DNA from: Marinomonas ushuaiensis DSM 15871
Lineage (GTDB): Bacteria; Pseudomonadota; Gammaproteobacteria; Pseudomonadales; Marinomonadaceae
NCBI RefSeq assembly: GCF_000521805.1
Contig: NZ_JAMB01000017.1
Coordinates: 1-51,034, forward strand
Length of the DNA: 51,034 bases
Direction: 5' to 3'
The notes beneath the pieces were generated by a model. It searched no databases and had not been told where the DNA came from. It was given only the letters and a program-made list of their open reading frames with translations. Positions 10,470 to 21,646 of the stretch are shown in pieces. A program made the translations under genes and the position numbers. Position 1 is the stretch's first letter. The number at the start of each line of letters is the position of its first letter.

Positions 10470-11795
10470 TTAAGAACCAAGCTCAATCTTCCTAAGTAGT
10501 CGCTGATACATATTCCAAGCACATAAGCCTGCCAGTAAATTGCCGATCAAAACCCCAACAAAAAGTCCTTTTAGACCCGCCAGTTCAGAACCAATCCACA
10601 AACAAGGTAAAAAGAAAACGAATAAACGCAGTGCTGAAATACTTAACGCTGTATAAGATTTTCCTAAAGCATTTGCAACAGACACCATCAGCATGCAAAT
10701 ACCTAAAGAACCAAGACTGATGGGGACTAAAACTAAATGCCAATTTAAAATCTCAGAAACTGCTTTCTCGCTTGTCATTAAATTCGCCAAAAAATCTGAG
10801 GCAAGGAACGTCACAATCGCCACAAGCAATTGAAAACCGAGAACAAAACGACAAGCAATCGACACAACTTCTCGTATCTCTGCTATTTTGTTTGCGCCGA
10901 GTAAACGACCAACCATAGGCGGCATAGACATAGTTAGCGCCAAAACAGAAACAATAATAAAGAATTCAAAGCGTGACCCTAACGCCCAAGAAGCAACCGC
11001 CGCGGTTCCAAATCCAGCAATCAGTTTCGTCGCCAATATAGAGGAAGCCGAAGGCAATAGCTGACTGACCATTGCCGGTCCCATGATGTGGCCAATCGAC
11101 GCCAAACTTTTCCCTACATTAAGGTCTTTCCAATCAAACGATACCCAATGCTTTCTTGTCACTTGTGAAGCAACAATTAACAAGCCAATAATAAATGACA
11201 GTATGGTTGCTATTGCTGCACCGTTTAAGCCAAGATCTAAAGTAAAAATGAAAATAGGGTCCAATATCAGATTCAAAACACTGGTCACCACCATCATAAT
11301 ACCAGGTAAAAAAGTATTGCCGTTGGATCGACAAATACTGTAATAAAAATACGTTAATGCACCAACAAAAACACTGAATAGCCAATAAGGCCAATAAGCG
11401 TCGATAACAGGAAAAACAGACTCAGGCGCACTCAACAACGTCAAAATAGGATGGCGTAACCACCAAATAAGTAGGCAGAAGCACACCATACCTACGCTGC
11501 CAATCATTAAAACCAAACCACCAAGCTGTTTCGCATAATTCTCATTTCCAGCACCAAGCGCTCTAGCAATAATGGCTGTCGTAGCAATACCAAGACCTAC
11601 CTGCAAACCAATGACAATCATTTGAATCGGTAAGGTAAAGCCTTGAGCGGCCAATGGAAGAATACCAAGTTGACCGATAAACGCACTGTCCACAAGCTGA
11701 AAACTCATCATCGACAAGACGCCAAATAACATAGGCCATGTCATAGAAAAAAGTTGTTTCGCTAATGAAGTGGTCGACTCAGATTGGGAAGACAT
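10470..11795 (-). CDS. MATE family multidrug efflux transporter
   Basis: The 441-residue product is a polytopic inner-membrane protein with about 12 helices in two related halves, the length usual for MATE exporters (NorM/DinF type). The N-terminus shows the family pattern MTWPMLFGVLSMMSFQLVDSAFIG, followed by LPIQMIVIGLQVGLGIATT. Members exchange Na+ or H+ for cationic drugs or metabolites. AGAGAA lies seven bases before the ATG. It runs toward exbB but is not part of that operon, and an MFS exporter lies upstream. The substrate cannot be inferred. Confidence 0.93.
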   Translation of the reverse strand: MSSQSESTTSLAKQLFSMTWPMLFGVLSMMSFQLVDSAFIGQLGILPLAAQGFTLPIQMIVIGLQVGLGIATTAIIARALGAGNENYAKQLGGLVLMIGSVGMVCFCLLIWWLRHPILTLLSAPESVFPVIDAYWPYWLFSVFVGALTYFYYSICRSNGNTFLPGIMMVVTSVLNLILDPIFIFTLDLGLNGAAIATILSFIIGLLIVASQVTRKHWVSFDWKDLNVGKSLASIGHIMGPAMVSQLLPSASSILATKLIAGFGTAAVASWALGSRFEFFIIVSVLALTMSMPPMVGRLLGANKIAEIREVVSIACRFVLGFQLLVAIVTFLASDFLANLMTSEKAVSEILNWHLVLVPISLGSLGICMLMVSVANALGKSYTALSISALRLFVFFLPCLWIGSELAGLKGLFVGVLIGNLLAGLCAWNMYQRLLRKIELGS

Positions 11796-11867
11796 GACGT
11801 TCTCTTGAGATAAATAAATGGACTGAGATTCTACCTCATTTTAGGCATATTTAATGAGAAAACATCT

Positions 11868-13103
11868 TCATAATTCCACTTGTCTAAAGCGACTTCCGTA
11901 CTTCAACATAATCAAAGCCAAAACCGAAAATAGTAAAAAGCCACTCGCTAATGGCATTACCGTAGAATGATAAAACTGGCCAACAGTAGTAGATAAAAGA
12001 ATCGCTAATAGACTTGAAAGCGATGAAATCAAAGACGCGCCTAACCCAGCCATTTTCCCTAAAGGCTCCATTGCCATGGCATTCACATTACCGAACACCA
12101 TGCCAAGACAAGAAAACATAACCATACCCAAGCCCATAAAAAGTACAAAAGGAGGTACGCCGTCAAAATACAAAGCCGAGATCAACAACAAAAACGACAC
12201 TGTGATGAGCACTTTTAAAGCAGAAGTCACACAACGCAGCATACCGACACGCTGCACAATTTTACCGTTATAAAAATTAACAATTGAAATACCGATGGCG
12301 AACATCGCAAAGAAGAAAGGAAAACGATCACCCGTTTGATAAATATCCTGAAATATCGATTGGGCTGTACTAATGTATAACATCAAGCCTGCGAACATGC
12401 AGCCGAGTAACACCGTAAACGCCACCACATCTCGACGCCGTAAAATGATACCAATATCCATCATTAATCGAACTCGATTAATGGGAGTTCTATTCTCTTT
12501 AGACAGCGTTTCTGGCTGTCTTACCATGAGCCAGACAGCTGCGACTGTTGCCTGAACAATAAGCAAGGCAAAAATCCAATACCAGTTTGCCACATGAATA
12601 ATTAACTGACCGACCGTTGGTGCTAATAAAGGCACTAAAATAAACACCATCATCACAAAAGACATAATTCGCGCCATTGCCACGCCTTTGTACATATCTC
12701 GAATTAACGCCCTTGAAGCAATTTTGGGACCTGCAACACCAAACCCTTGAATCATGCGTCCAATTAAAAACTCAGTCAAAGATGAAGCAGACAGAGCTAC
12801 CAATGAGCCGACAATATAAATGCAAATACCAATCAGAATACTTTTTTTACGGCCTATCGCATCAGACAATGGGCCAAAGACAATTTCACCAAACACCATC
12901 CCAAAAATCAGCGCAGAAACAATCCACTGTGTTTTTTGATAATCCTCGATTGCTAGCGCTTCAGCAATATAAGGAAACGCTGGCAACATAGAATCCATAC
13001 TTAATGCCGTCAGAGACATCATTAAAGCAAATAATGCTACTAGCTCTTTTTCAGGAAGACGTTTAATGGATTTATCAATGGCTGGAGAAATGGAATCTGG
13101 CAT
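11868..13103 (-). CDS. Bcr/CflA family MFS efflux transporter
   Basis: The 411-residue product has about 12 hydrophobic segments and an N-terminal block ALSMDSMLPAFPYIAEAL typical of the Bcr/CflA drug-resistance branch of the major facilitator superfamily. The inter-helix signature GPLSDAIGRKKSILIG is the MFS motif A. These proteins export compounds such as bicyclomycin, chloramphenicol, sulfonamides or small peptides by proton antiport. It lies 72 bases upstream of the MATE gene on the same strand, so the two could share a transcript. It is divergent from the cation antiporter gene. Confidence 0.92.
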   Translation of the reverse strand: MPDSISPAIDKSIKRLPEKELVALFALMMSLTALSMDSMLPAFPYIAEALAIEDYQKTQWIVSALIFGMVFGEIVFGPLSDAIGRKKSILIGICIYIVGSLVALSASSLTEFLIGRMIQGFGVAGPKIASRALIRDMYKGVAMARIMSFVMMVFILVPLLAPTVGQLIIHVANWYWIFALLIVQATVAAVWLMVRQPETLSKENRTPINRVRLMMDIGIILRRRDVVAFTVLLGCMFAGLMLYISTAQSIFQDIYQTGDRFPFFFAMFAIGISIVNFYNGKIVQRVGMLRCVTSALKVLITVSFLLLISALYFDGVPPFVLFMGLGMVMFSCLGMVFGNVNAMAMEPLGKMAGLGASLISSLSSLLAILLSTTVGQFYHSTVMPLASGFLLFSVLALIMLKYGSRFRQVEL

Positions 13104-13289
13104 ATATCGCTCTGTAAAACGTCAAATGAAATAAGTTTACTCGTAGAGAGTCTGAATGGAAAAATAGTTTATATATTATGCTTTTATAGCGTCATAAGAC
13201 ATTGAAATAACAAGATAACAAGCTGCACGATTCGTGTAAATTTCGTATGATAACCTCTTTAGACCATCCCGGTTATTTAGAAGGACTGT

Positions 13290-14879
13290 ATGGAATTTAC
13301 TTGGATTTTATTCGCATTTGTCTGCGGCCTAGCCGTTAAGGTAATCAACTTACCACCGCTAATTGGCTTCTTATTGGCTGGTTTTCTACTAAATTATTTG
13401 GGTTTCGAAGCAAGCAGCACTTTGGACTCTCTTGCAAACATCGGCATCACTTTAATGCTCTTTAGTATCGGTCTAAAGTTACATGTTAAAGACTTACTAA
13501 AACGCGAAGTATGGGCCTCTACACTTAGTCACATGAGTTCTTGGACAATTCTTTTTGGTGGAATAGCTCTCTTACTTGGTACTTTAAGCTTACCCTATTT
13601 TGGCGTTCTCGATCTCAAAACGGCGGCACTTATTGGTTTCGCGTTAAGCTTTTCAAGCACAGTATGCGTCATGAAATTACTTGAAGAAAACGGTGAACTC
13701 AAAACCCGTCATGGACAATTATCTCTTGGCATCTTAGTAATGCAAGACATCGTCGCCGTGGTTTTCTTAGTCGCGGCAACGGGGAAAATACCATCTATTT
13801 GGGCGCTTGGCCTCTTCGCATTATTACTGGTTCGTCCTCTTATTAATAAAATTGTCGATCGCGTGGGCCATGGTGAAATGTTGCCATTAACCGGTATATT
13901 TCTAGCGCTTGGTGGTTATGAGCTATTTTACCTTGTTGGTGTAAAAGGCGATTTAGGCGCATTAATTTTTGGTATTTTATTAGCTTCGCACCCGAAATCA
14001 ACTGAAATGAATAAGTCTTTGATGAATTTCAAAGACTTATTTTTGATTGCCTTCTTCCTTTCTATTGGTTTTACCGCTTTACCAACGCTTGAAATGGTCG
14101 GTATGAGTGTCATCATCACACTCATCATTTTGGCTAAATTTGCCCTTTTCTTTGGTTTATTAACCAAGTTCAAGCTGCGTGGCCGAACGTCTTTTTTATC
14201 TGCTTTGATCCTCTCAAACTACAGCGAATTTGGCCTCATTGTTGTTGCCCTAAGTGTGACCAATGGTTGGTTAGAAAAAGAATGGCTAGTAATTTTAGCG
14301 CTTGCCGTGTCTTTTTCATTCGTTATTACGAGTGTTATCTACCGCCAATCACATCGTCTCTATCGAAACAACAAAGAAGCCATTCGTCAGTATGAAAGTC
14401 CAAAATATTTACCTGAAGATGCATTCACTCAACCTAGAGACGCTGAGGTACTAATCGTTGGCTTAGGTCGAGTTGGACGAGGCGCTTTTGACTCCCTTAA
14501 AAATCTCATTGGCGACAATGTTACAGGTATGGATGCAGATCGAAACCGTATCAAGCTCATGCAAGATATAGGTGAAAACGTCTTCTATGGGGATGGTGAA
14601 GATGCCGACCTTTGGGAGCGACTAGATACTAAGAAATTTCAACTGGTCATGTTGGCACTACCAATCGCAGAAGACAGCACCAATATCGCCATACAATTAC
14701 GTAAAGCCAACTACCAAGGCCATATCGCGGCGATTGCACGCTATCAAGATGAGCGAGAAACCTTGTTAGCCTCAGGCATTGATAATGTCTTCAACTTCTA
14801 CACGGAAGCCGGTACTGGTTTTGCAGAAGAAAGCTTGACCCTAATTCGCCCACAGGAAAACCTAAAAACGACAATATAA
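13290..14879 (+). CDS. CPA2-type monovalent cation:proton antiporter with TrkA-N domain
   Basis: The 529-residue product begins with a KefB/Na+:H+ exchanger membrane domain (about residues 1-355, some 10-12 helices, including GFALSFSSTVCVMKLLEENGE and LGILVMQDIVAVVF). A cytoplasmic Rossmann-type TrkA-N domain (about 385-500) follows, with the nucleotide-binding pattern VLIVGLGRVGRGAF. This order is that of KefB, KefC and YbaL (KefB 601, YbaL 558 residues). It probably moves K+ or Na+ against H+ in the inner membrane. AAGGA precedes the ATG. No KefG/KefF ancillary gene is adjacent, so glutathione-gated Kef activity cannot be assumed. Confidence 0.92.
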   Translation: MEFTWILFAFVCGLAVKVINLPPLIGFLLAGFLLNYLGFEASSTLDSLANIGITLMLFSIGLKLHVKDLLKREVWASTLSHMSSWTILFGGIALLLGTLSLPYFGVLDLKTAALIGFALSFSSTVCVMKLLEENGELKTRHGQLSLGILVMQDIVAVVFLVAATGKIPSIWALGLFALLLVRPLINKIVDRVGHGEMLPLTGIFLALGGYELFYLVGVKGDLGALIFGILLASHPKSTEMNKSLMNFKDLFLIAFFLSIGFTALPTLEMVGMSVIITLIILAKFALFFGLLTKFKLRGRTSFLSALILSNYSEFGLIVVALSVTNGWLEKEWLVILALAVSFSFVITSVIYRQSHRLYRNNKEAIRQYESPKYLPEDAFTQPRDAEVLIVGLGRVGRGAFDSLKNLIGDNVTGMDADRNRIKLMQDIGENVFYGDGEDADLWERLDTKKFQLVMLALPIAEDSTNIAIQLRKANYQGHIAAIARYQDERETLLASGIDNVFNFYTEAGTGFAEESLTLIRPQENLKTTI

Positions 14880-14895
14880 AGGGCTCGTGAGCAAC

Positions 14896-15063
14896 TTAAC
14901 GCTTTGCTTCATCCAGTTTTGCTTTCACCGCTTCGGCTTGCTCAGTCAATTCTGAATAGCCTTTTATGTCGCCGCTGCGCTGAGCTTGCATCGCTTTCTC
15001 GAGTAACACGCCATATTCTTTATCGAGTTTTTTAATAGGATCAGATTTCAAAAAGTTAAACAT
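14896..15063 (-). CDS. Small 55-residue protein resembling the DUF6435 group
   Basis: The minus-strand frame encodes 55 residues starting MFNFLKSDPIKKLDKEYGVL, then a helical Glu/Lys/Gln-rich tail ending AVKAKLDEAKR. The layout (MFxFFKxDPxKKL, then LLEKAMQAQRSGDIKGYSELTEQAE) is one I associate with small conserved proteins labelled DUF6435; that link is from memory. AGG lies about nine bases before the ATG. It is probably cytoplasmic and mostly alpha-helical. It sits tail to tail with the cation antiporter gene, 16 bases away, and upstream is a strong terminator for gltD. Function unknown. Confidence 0.8.
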   Translation of the reverse strand: MFNFLKSDPIKKLDKEYGVLLEKAMQAQRSGDIKGYSELTEQAEAVKAKLDEAKR

Positions 15064-15161
15064 AGTTAGCCTGTTTTCATAAGTTAATGTATTGATAAAA
15101 AGAATACGACGCTAACATGAATTTAGATCTTTTCTAACCTAATACTTTATTCTATAGACAT

Positions 15162-15199
15162 AAAAAACGCTGATCAGATGTCTCTGATCAGCGTTTTTT
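15162..15199 (-). terminator. Strong intrinsic terminator of gltBD
   Basis: Positions 15162-15178 and 15183-15199 form a perfect 17-bp inverted repeat with a four-base loop. An A6 start and T6 end make it able to act in both directions. It lies 18 bases after the gltD stop. Confidence 0.93.
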
Positions 15200-15217
15200 A
15201 TAGAACAGAACTAAGAT

Positions 15218-16645
<1,428 letters not shown>

Positions 16646-16656
16646 CTATCTCCTCG

Positions 16657-16676
16657 GCCGTTTACAACTAAACGGC
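16657..16676 (-). other. Hairpin immediately before the gltD ribosome binding site
   Basis: Positions 16657-16664 and 16669-16676 form a perfect 8-bp stem with a four-base loop. On the mRNA it ends one or two bases before the GAGGAG site of gltD. It could affect initiation or protect the 5' end of a processed gltD message. Confidence 0.55.
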
Positions 16677-16708
16677 ACTTCTCTCAAATGGGTCAGACTG
16701 ATTTGTTC

Positions 16709-16738
16709 ATAGCACTTGGCTTTATAGCCAAGTGCTAT
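16709..16738 (-). other. Perfect hairpin after gltB, without U tract
   Basis: Positions 16709-16721 pair perfectly with 16726-16738 (13 bp, four-base loop), 11 bases past the gltB stop. No U run follows on the minus strand, so it is likelier an mRNA processing or stability element than a full terminator, consistent with gltD being co-transcribed. Confidence 0.65.
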
Positions 16739-16749
16739 AACAGCGCGTT

Positions 16750-19700
16750 TTATTCCGGACGTTGACGAGTACTAGCCAATAGCGCGCCTAAACTCGCTGC
16801 TTTTGGTTTTACTAGCCAGAACTTGCCAATGTAGTCATAGAAGTTCTCTAAGATTTCATGGCCCCATTCGCTGTCGGTTTCTCGCACATACTCTTCGATG
16901 ACAGAGCGAAGGTGTGAACGATACTCTTCCGTTAACTCTGTACCAATACGGTGAATTTCCACCAATTCGTGATTATATTTATCAACGAAAGTACGGTCCA
17001 AATCGAGTACATAAGCGAAACCACCGGTCATACCCGCACCAAAGTTGTAACCTGTATTACCCAGTATGGTGACCATGCCACCAGTCATGTACTCACAACA
17101 GTGATCACCAGCACCTTCAATCACCGTATGCGTACCTGAATTACGTACCGCAAAACGCTCACCGGCTGTACCCGCAGCGAATAATTTACCGCCCGTTGCA
17201 CCATACAAACAAGTGTTACCAATGATCGCTGAAATCTGGGATTTGAAAGAAGACCCACGCGGCGGACGAATAACAAGCTTACCGCCTGTCATACCTTTAC
17301 CAACGTAGTCATTCGCATCACCATCCAGATACATATTCAAACCACCGGCGTTCCAAACACCAAAACTTTGACCCGCTGTACCAGTCAATCTCAATGTAAG
17401 AGGAACATCGGACATACCTTGGTTACCGTAACGTTTCGCTATTTCACCAGATAAACGTGCGCCAATAGAACGATCACAGTTAGTCACGGTAAATTCGAAT
17501 TCGCCTCCTTCTTTCTCTTCAACGGCATCTTTCACCGCATCCCACATACGAATAGCGTGCTCGCCTTTATCATGTGGTGGATTAAAAGGCATATCGCAAT
17601 ATTGTGGCTTATCAGCAGGAATCAGGTCATTGTTCAAAATGGACGACAGATCCAAATTACGTTGCTTATCGGTTTCACCAGGAAGCGTCATCAATAAGTC
17701 TGTGCGACCAATCAAATCCTGTAGACGTGCTACACCTAATTTAGCCAACCATAACCGAGTATCTTGCGCCATGAACAAGAAGAAATTCTTGATCATATCA
17801 ACCGTACCGATGAAATGGTCGTCACGTAATGCTTGATCCTGTGTCGCAACACCGGTAGCACAATTGTTAAGGTGACAAATTCGTAAGAACTTACAACCCA
17901 TTGCAATCATTGGCGTGGTACCAAAACCAAAACTCTCTGCACCCAGAATAGCTGCTTTCACAACATCCAAGCCGGTTTTTAATCCGCCGTCTGTTTGTAG
18001 GCGAATTTTGCCTCGAAGATCATTAGAGCGAAGCGCTTGTTGAGCTTCTGCCAAACCCAATTCCCAAGGCGAACCCGCATGGCGAATCGACGTCAGTGGT
18101 GACGCTGCTGTACCGCCGTCATAGCCAGAAATCGTGATCAAATCTGCGTAGGCTTTTGCCACACCCGCCGCGATCGTACCGACACCCGGTTCAGAAACCA
18201 GCTTCACAGAAACCAGAGCTTCTGGGTTAACTTGTTTCAAATCGAAAATCAGCTGAGCCAAATCTTCAATTGAATAAATGTCATGATGTGGTGGAGGCGA
18301 AATCAAAGTCACACCCGGTACGGCATAACGCAAACGCGCAATAAGACCGTTTACTTTACCGCCTGGTAACTGACCACCTTCACCGGGTTTCGCACCTTGC
18401 GCCACTTTAATTTGCAGCACTTCTGCGTTAACTAAATATTCTGGTGTCACACCAAAACGACCAGAAGCAATCTGCTTAATTTTAGAGCGACGTTCCGTAC
18501 CATGGCGAGCTGGATCTTCACCACCTTCACCAGAGTTCGAACGACAACCTAATTCATTCATCGCTTGAGCCAATGCTTCGTGTGCTTCTGGTGACAAGGC
18601 ACCTAAAGACATACCAGCAGAGTCAAAACGAGGCAGTATGCTTTCAACCGACTCTACGTCATCAACAGAAATTGCTTTTGCTTTATCGGACAAAGCAAAC
18701 AAGTCACGCAACATAGACGCCGGACGCGTGTTAACCAATTCTGCATACTTACTGAAATCTTCAAATTTACCGCTACCTACTGCTGTTTGTAAATTACGCA
18801 CAACATCAGGGTTAAAGGCATGATATTCAGCATCATGAACGTATTTTAGATAGCCGCCTTGTTGAATTGGCTTACGCAATTTCCAAGCATTGCTTGCAAT
18901 CGTCGCTTGATCTTGTTGGAAGTCTTCAAACTTGGCGCCTTTAATACGGCTAGCCACACCTTTGAAACAAAGATCAACAACCGCAGTATCCAAACCAATG
19001 GCTTCAAATAGTTGCGCACCACGGTAAGAAGCCATAGTAGAGATCCCCATTTTAGAGAGAATCTTCATCAGGCCTTTGTTAATACCTTTGCGATATTTCG
19101 TATGGCAAGAAATTGGGTCGCCCAATACTTCGCCTTTATCGATCATGTCATTAATCAAACGGTATGAAAGATACGGATAAACCGCTGTTGCGCCAAAGCC
19201 AAGTAACACAGCAAATTGATGCGGATCACGAGCAAAACCAGTATCCGCAATGATGTTTGAATCACAACGAAGCCCTTGAACGGACAAGTAATGATGTACA
19301 GCACCAACGGCCATTGGCGCTGGAATTGGCAAATGTGTCTTTTCTAGATCACGATCCGTCAACACAAGAATCACAGCGCCATCGCGTACTGCTTTTTCTG
19401 CGCTGATTTGCAGATCTTTAATCGCCTGTTCAAGCGATACATTCTCAGGATTGTAATTTGTGCTCAAACGAACCAAACGGAAACGGTGGTCATTCATTGC
19501 CAACAAACGGCTGTATTTACGTGGCGACAATACTGGCGAAGACATGATGATACGGTTCGCGTGCTTTGGCGTTTCTTCAAACAAATTACGCTCAACACCG
19601 ATGCAAGTTTCCAATGACATTACGATAGATTCTCGTAATGGATCAATTGGTGGGTTTGTCACCTGAGCAAATTTTTGACGAAAGTAATCGGTTAATGGAC

Positions 19701-21201
19701 GTGTCTGGCTAGACATAACCGCCATTGGCGTATCATCACCCATAGAACCAACCGCTTCATGACCGCTTTCAGCCAATGGACGGAAAATTTGTTCACGCTC
19801 TTCAAAAGACACCTGAAACATCTTTTGATAAATCAGCATTTCGTCTTTCGTAAAAGGGACAAATTCTTGAGACGATTCTTGCAACAAAGATTCGATACGA
19901 ATCGCTTCTTGCTTCAACCATTTTTTGTATGGGTGTAAGGCTTTCAAGCGATTATCGATGTCATTGGTATGTAGGATTTTACCGTTTTGCGTATCGACAA
20001 CCAGCATCTGCCCTGGACCAACACGACCTTTTGCAACCACATCTTCAGGCTTGTAATCGTAAGTACCGATTTCAGACGCCAAAGTGATAAAGCCGTTTTT
20101 CGTCACAACCCAACGGGAAGGACGCAAACCGTTACGGTCCAACATACAAACCGCATGACGACCGTCTGTCATTACCAAACCAGCTGGACCATCCCACGGC
20201 TCCATGTGCATAGAATTGTATTCGTAGAAAGCACGTAACTCAGGGTCCATATTTTCTACGTTTTGCCATGCCGGTGGAATAATCAAACGCGCTGCACGGA
20301 ATACATCCATGCCACCTGTAACAAGCACTTCCAACATGTTATCCATAGAAGAAGAGTCAGAACCCGTCAGGTTAACCAGAGGCTGTAAATCTTGCAGCTC
20401 AGGAATCAATGGCGAGCGCAGTTTATTCGCACGCGCCAAAGCCCAATTACGGTTACCTTCTATCGTGTTGATTTCACCATTGTGAGCCAACATACGAAAC
20501 GGCTGAGCAAGCGGCCATTTAGGCAAAGTGTTTGTTGAGAAACGTTGGTGGAATACACAAATCGCTGTTTGCAGTTTTTCATTGCCTAGATCTTTGTAAA
20601 AAGACGGTAAATCCACAGGCATCATCAAACCTTTGTAAGACAAGACCTTGTCTGACAAAGAACAAACATAGAAGTTTTCATATTGCGTCAATGCGATTTC
20701 GGCTTGACGACGAGCAACAAACAAACGCGTCGCAAAGGTACGCGCGTCCATACGGTTACTATCGACAAACACTTGTTCGATACGAGGCAAACATTCCACA
20801 GCAATACGACCAAGACAAGAAGAGTCCGTTGGCACATCACGCCACCCTACTACTTTTAGCCCTTGTCCTTCTAATTCTTTTGTCAAAACATCACGCTGCT
20901 CTGTCGCTAGCGCTTCGTCTTGATCCAAAAAGACCATGCCAATGCCGTATAGATCTGACAAAGTATGTTTAAACAAAGTGTCTGCTTCTGCTCGTAAGAA
21001 AGCATCTGGCTTCTGGATTAATAGACCACAACCGTCACCGGTTTTTCCATCGGCAGCGATACCGCCACGGTGCGTCATACATGTCAAAGATTGAATCGCT
21101 GTTTTAAGCAATTCATGGCTCGTATTGCCTTCCATATGTGCAATTAACCCAAAGCCACAGTTATCTTTGAATTCGCCAGGACGATAAAGACCTGCATTCA
21201 T
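16750..21201 (-). CDS. gltB: Glutamate synthase (NADPH) large subunit
   Basis: GltB hydrolyses glutamine and channels the ammonia to 2-oxoglutarate to make two glutamates; with glutamine synthetase it assimilates ammonia. The 1483-residue product has a 14-residue leader before Cys15 ([10 protein letters not shown]), the N-terminal nucleophile exposed by processing. The class II amidotransferase domain (15-430) is followed by the central domain and the FMN-binding synthase barrel (about 800-1200, with [19 protein letters not shown]). The 3Fe-4S cysteine cluster lies in the [12 protein letters not shown] block. The C-terminal GXGXG beta-helix (about 1240-1440) is intact. GGGAG precedes the ATG. 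gltD lies 110 bases downstream. Confidence 0.98.
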   Translation of the reverse strand: MNAGLYRPGEFKDNCGFGLIAHMEGNTSHELLKTAIQSLTCMTHRGGIAADGKTGDGCGLLIQKPDAFLRAEADTLFKHTLSDLYGIGMVFLDQDEALATEQRDVLTKELEGQGLKVVGWRDVPTDSSCLGRIAVECLPRIEQVFVDSNRMDARTFATRLFVARRQAEIALTQYENFYVCSLSDKVLSYKGLMMPVDLPSFYKDLGNEKLQTAICVFHQRFSTNTLPKWPLAQPFRMLAHNGEINTIEGNRNWALARANKLRSPLIPELQDLQPLVNLTGSDSSSMDNMLEVLVTGGMDVFRAARLIIPPAWQNVENMDPELRAFYEYNSMHMEPWDGPAGLVMTDGRHAVCMLDRNGLRPSRWVVTKNGFITLASEIGTYDYKPEDVVAKGRVGPGQMLVVDTQNGKILHTNDIDNRLKALHPYKKWLKQEAIRIESLLQESSQEFVPFTKDEMLIYQKMFQVSFEEREQIFRPLAESGHEAVGSMGDDTPMAVMSSQTRPLTDYFRQKFAQVTNPPIDPLRESIVMSLETCIGVERNLFEETPKHANRIIMSSPVLSPRKYSRLLAMNDHRFRLVRLSTNYNPENVSLEQAIKDLQISAEKAVRDGAVILVLTDRDLEKTHLPIPAPMAVGAVHHYLSVQGLRCDSNIIADTGFARDPHQFAVLLGFGATAVYPYLSYRLINDMIDKGEVLGDPISCHTKYRKGINKGLMKILSKMGISTMASYRGAQLFEAIGLDTAVVDLCFKGVASRIKGAKFEDFQQDQATIASNAWKLRKPIQQGGYLKYVHDAEYHAFNPDVVRNLQTAVGSGKFEDFSKYAELVNTRPASMLRDLFALSDKAKAISVDDVESVESILPRFDSAGMSLGALSPEAHEALAQAMNELGCRSNSGEGGEDPARHGTERRSKIKQIASGRFGVTPEYLVNAEVLQIKVAQGAKPGEGGQLPGGKVNGLIARLRYAVPGVTLISPPPHHDIYSIEDLAQLIFDLKQVNPEALVSVKLVSEPGVGTIAAGVAKAYADLITISGYDGGTAASPLTSIRHAGSPWELGLAEAQQALRSNDLRGKIRLQTDGGLKTGLDVVKAAILGAESFGFGTTPMIAMGCKFLRICHLNNCATGVATQDQALRDDHFIGTVDMIKNFFLFMAQDTRLWLAKLGVARLQDLIGRTDLLMTLPGETDKQRNLDLSSILNNDLIPADKPQYCDMPFNPPHDKGEHAIRMWDAVKDAVEEKEGGEFEFTVTNCDRSIGARLSGEIAKRYGNQGMSDVPLTLRLTGTAGQSFGVWNAGGLNMYLDGDANDYVGKGMTGGKLVIRPPRGSSFKSQISAIIGNTCLYGATGGKLFAAGTAGERFAVRNSGTHTVIEGAGDHCCEYMTGGMVTILGNTGYNFGAGMTGGFAYVLDLDRTFVDKYNHELVEIHRIGTELTEEYRSHLRSVIEEYVRETDSEWGHEILENFYDYIGKFWLVKPKAASLGALLASTRQRPE

Positions 21202-21640
21202 ACACCAACTCCCACAGTTGAAACGTAAAAAATAATAATTAGATAAAAATTGAATATCAGATGGCGGTGCTATAAAGCGACAATGTAAATAAATTCGCTT
21301 TAAGAATGACTATTATTTACTGAAGAGACCACCCAAATGGACGATTATATTACCCTGACAGAAAGCACTACTCAAATTAGCATAGGCATGATTTATGTTA
21401 TGTTGGCGTTTTTTATAGGGTATTTAGAGGCAAATACGAAGGAGTTAGAGAATTATCTGTCGCCAGAGTTTTTGCAAACAGAAAATTCCACTGTTCATAC
21501 AGGTTTTTTAGGTGATTACAGTTAATTTTACTAAATTACAGTATTTCTAATACAAAATTTTCACAAAAAAAGCTTGAAAGGCGCTTTAGACGTTTGAAAT
21601 TTGAACTAAAAACAGTGATTTGTTCTTACAACAGAATAAA
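21202..21640. other. Gene-poor gap between gltB and damX
   Basis: This 439-base stretch should hold the gltB promoter (within about 130 bases of 21201), but no convincing -10/-35 pair is seen. A plus-strand frame at 21337-21525 is listed as doubtful. The right end holds the damX terminator hairpin. The rest is AT-rich with nothing recognised. Confidence 0.6.
21337..21525 (+). CDS. Doubtful 62-residue frame with one hydrophobic segment
   Basis: A frame between divergent-facing flanks encodes 62 residues. They include a hydrophobic stretch (about 15-31, ISIGMIYVMLAFFIGYL) and a polar acidic tail. A GAAGAG sequence lies some 14 bases upstream of the ATG, too far for a good ribosome binding site. 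No family is recognised. It may be a small membrane protein or a chance frame in AT-rich DNA; I lean toward chance. Confidence 0.2.
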   Translation: MDDYITLTESTTQISIGMIYVMLAFFIGYLEANTKELENYLSPEFLQTENSTVHTGFLGDYS

Positions 21641-21646
21641 TCACTG
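21608..21646 (-). terminator. Terminator overlapping the damX stop codon
   Basis: Positions 21613-21621 and 21638-21646 form a 9-bp stem that includes the damX TGA stop codon (21641-21643). A-rich sequence at 21608-21612 supplies a short U tract on the minus strand. Confidence 0.6.

Noticed and set aside
20532..20972. 146-residue plus-strand frame inside gltB
   Set aside because: Antisense to the intact amidotransferase domain of gltB; no ribosome binding site or recognisable domain.
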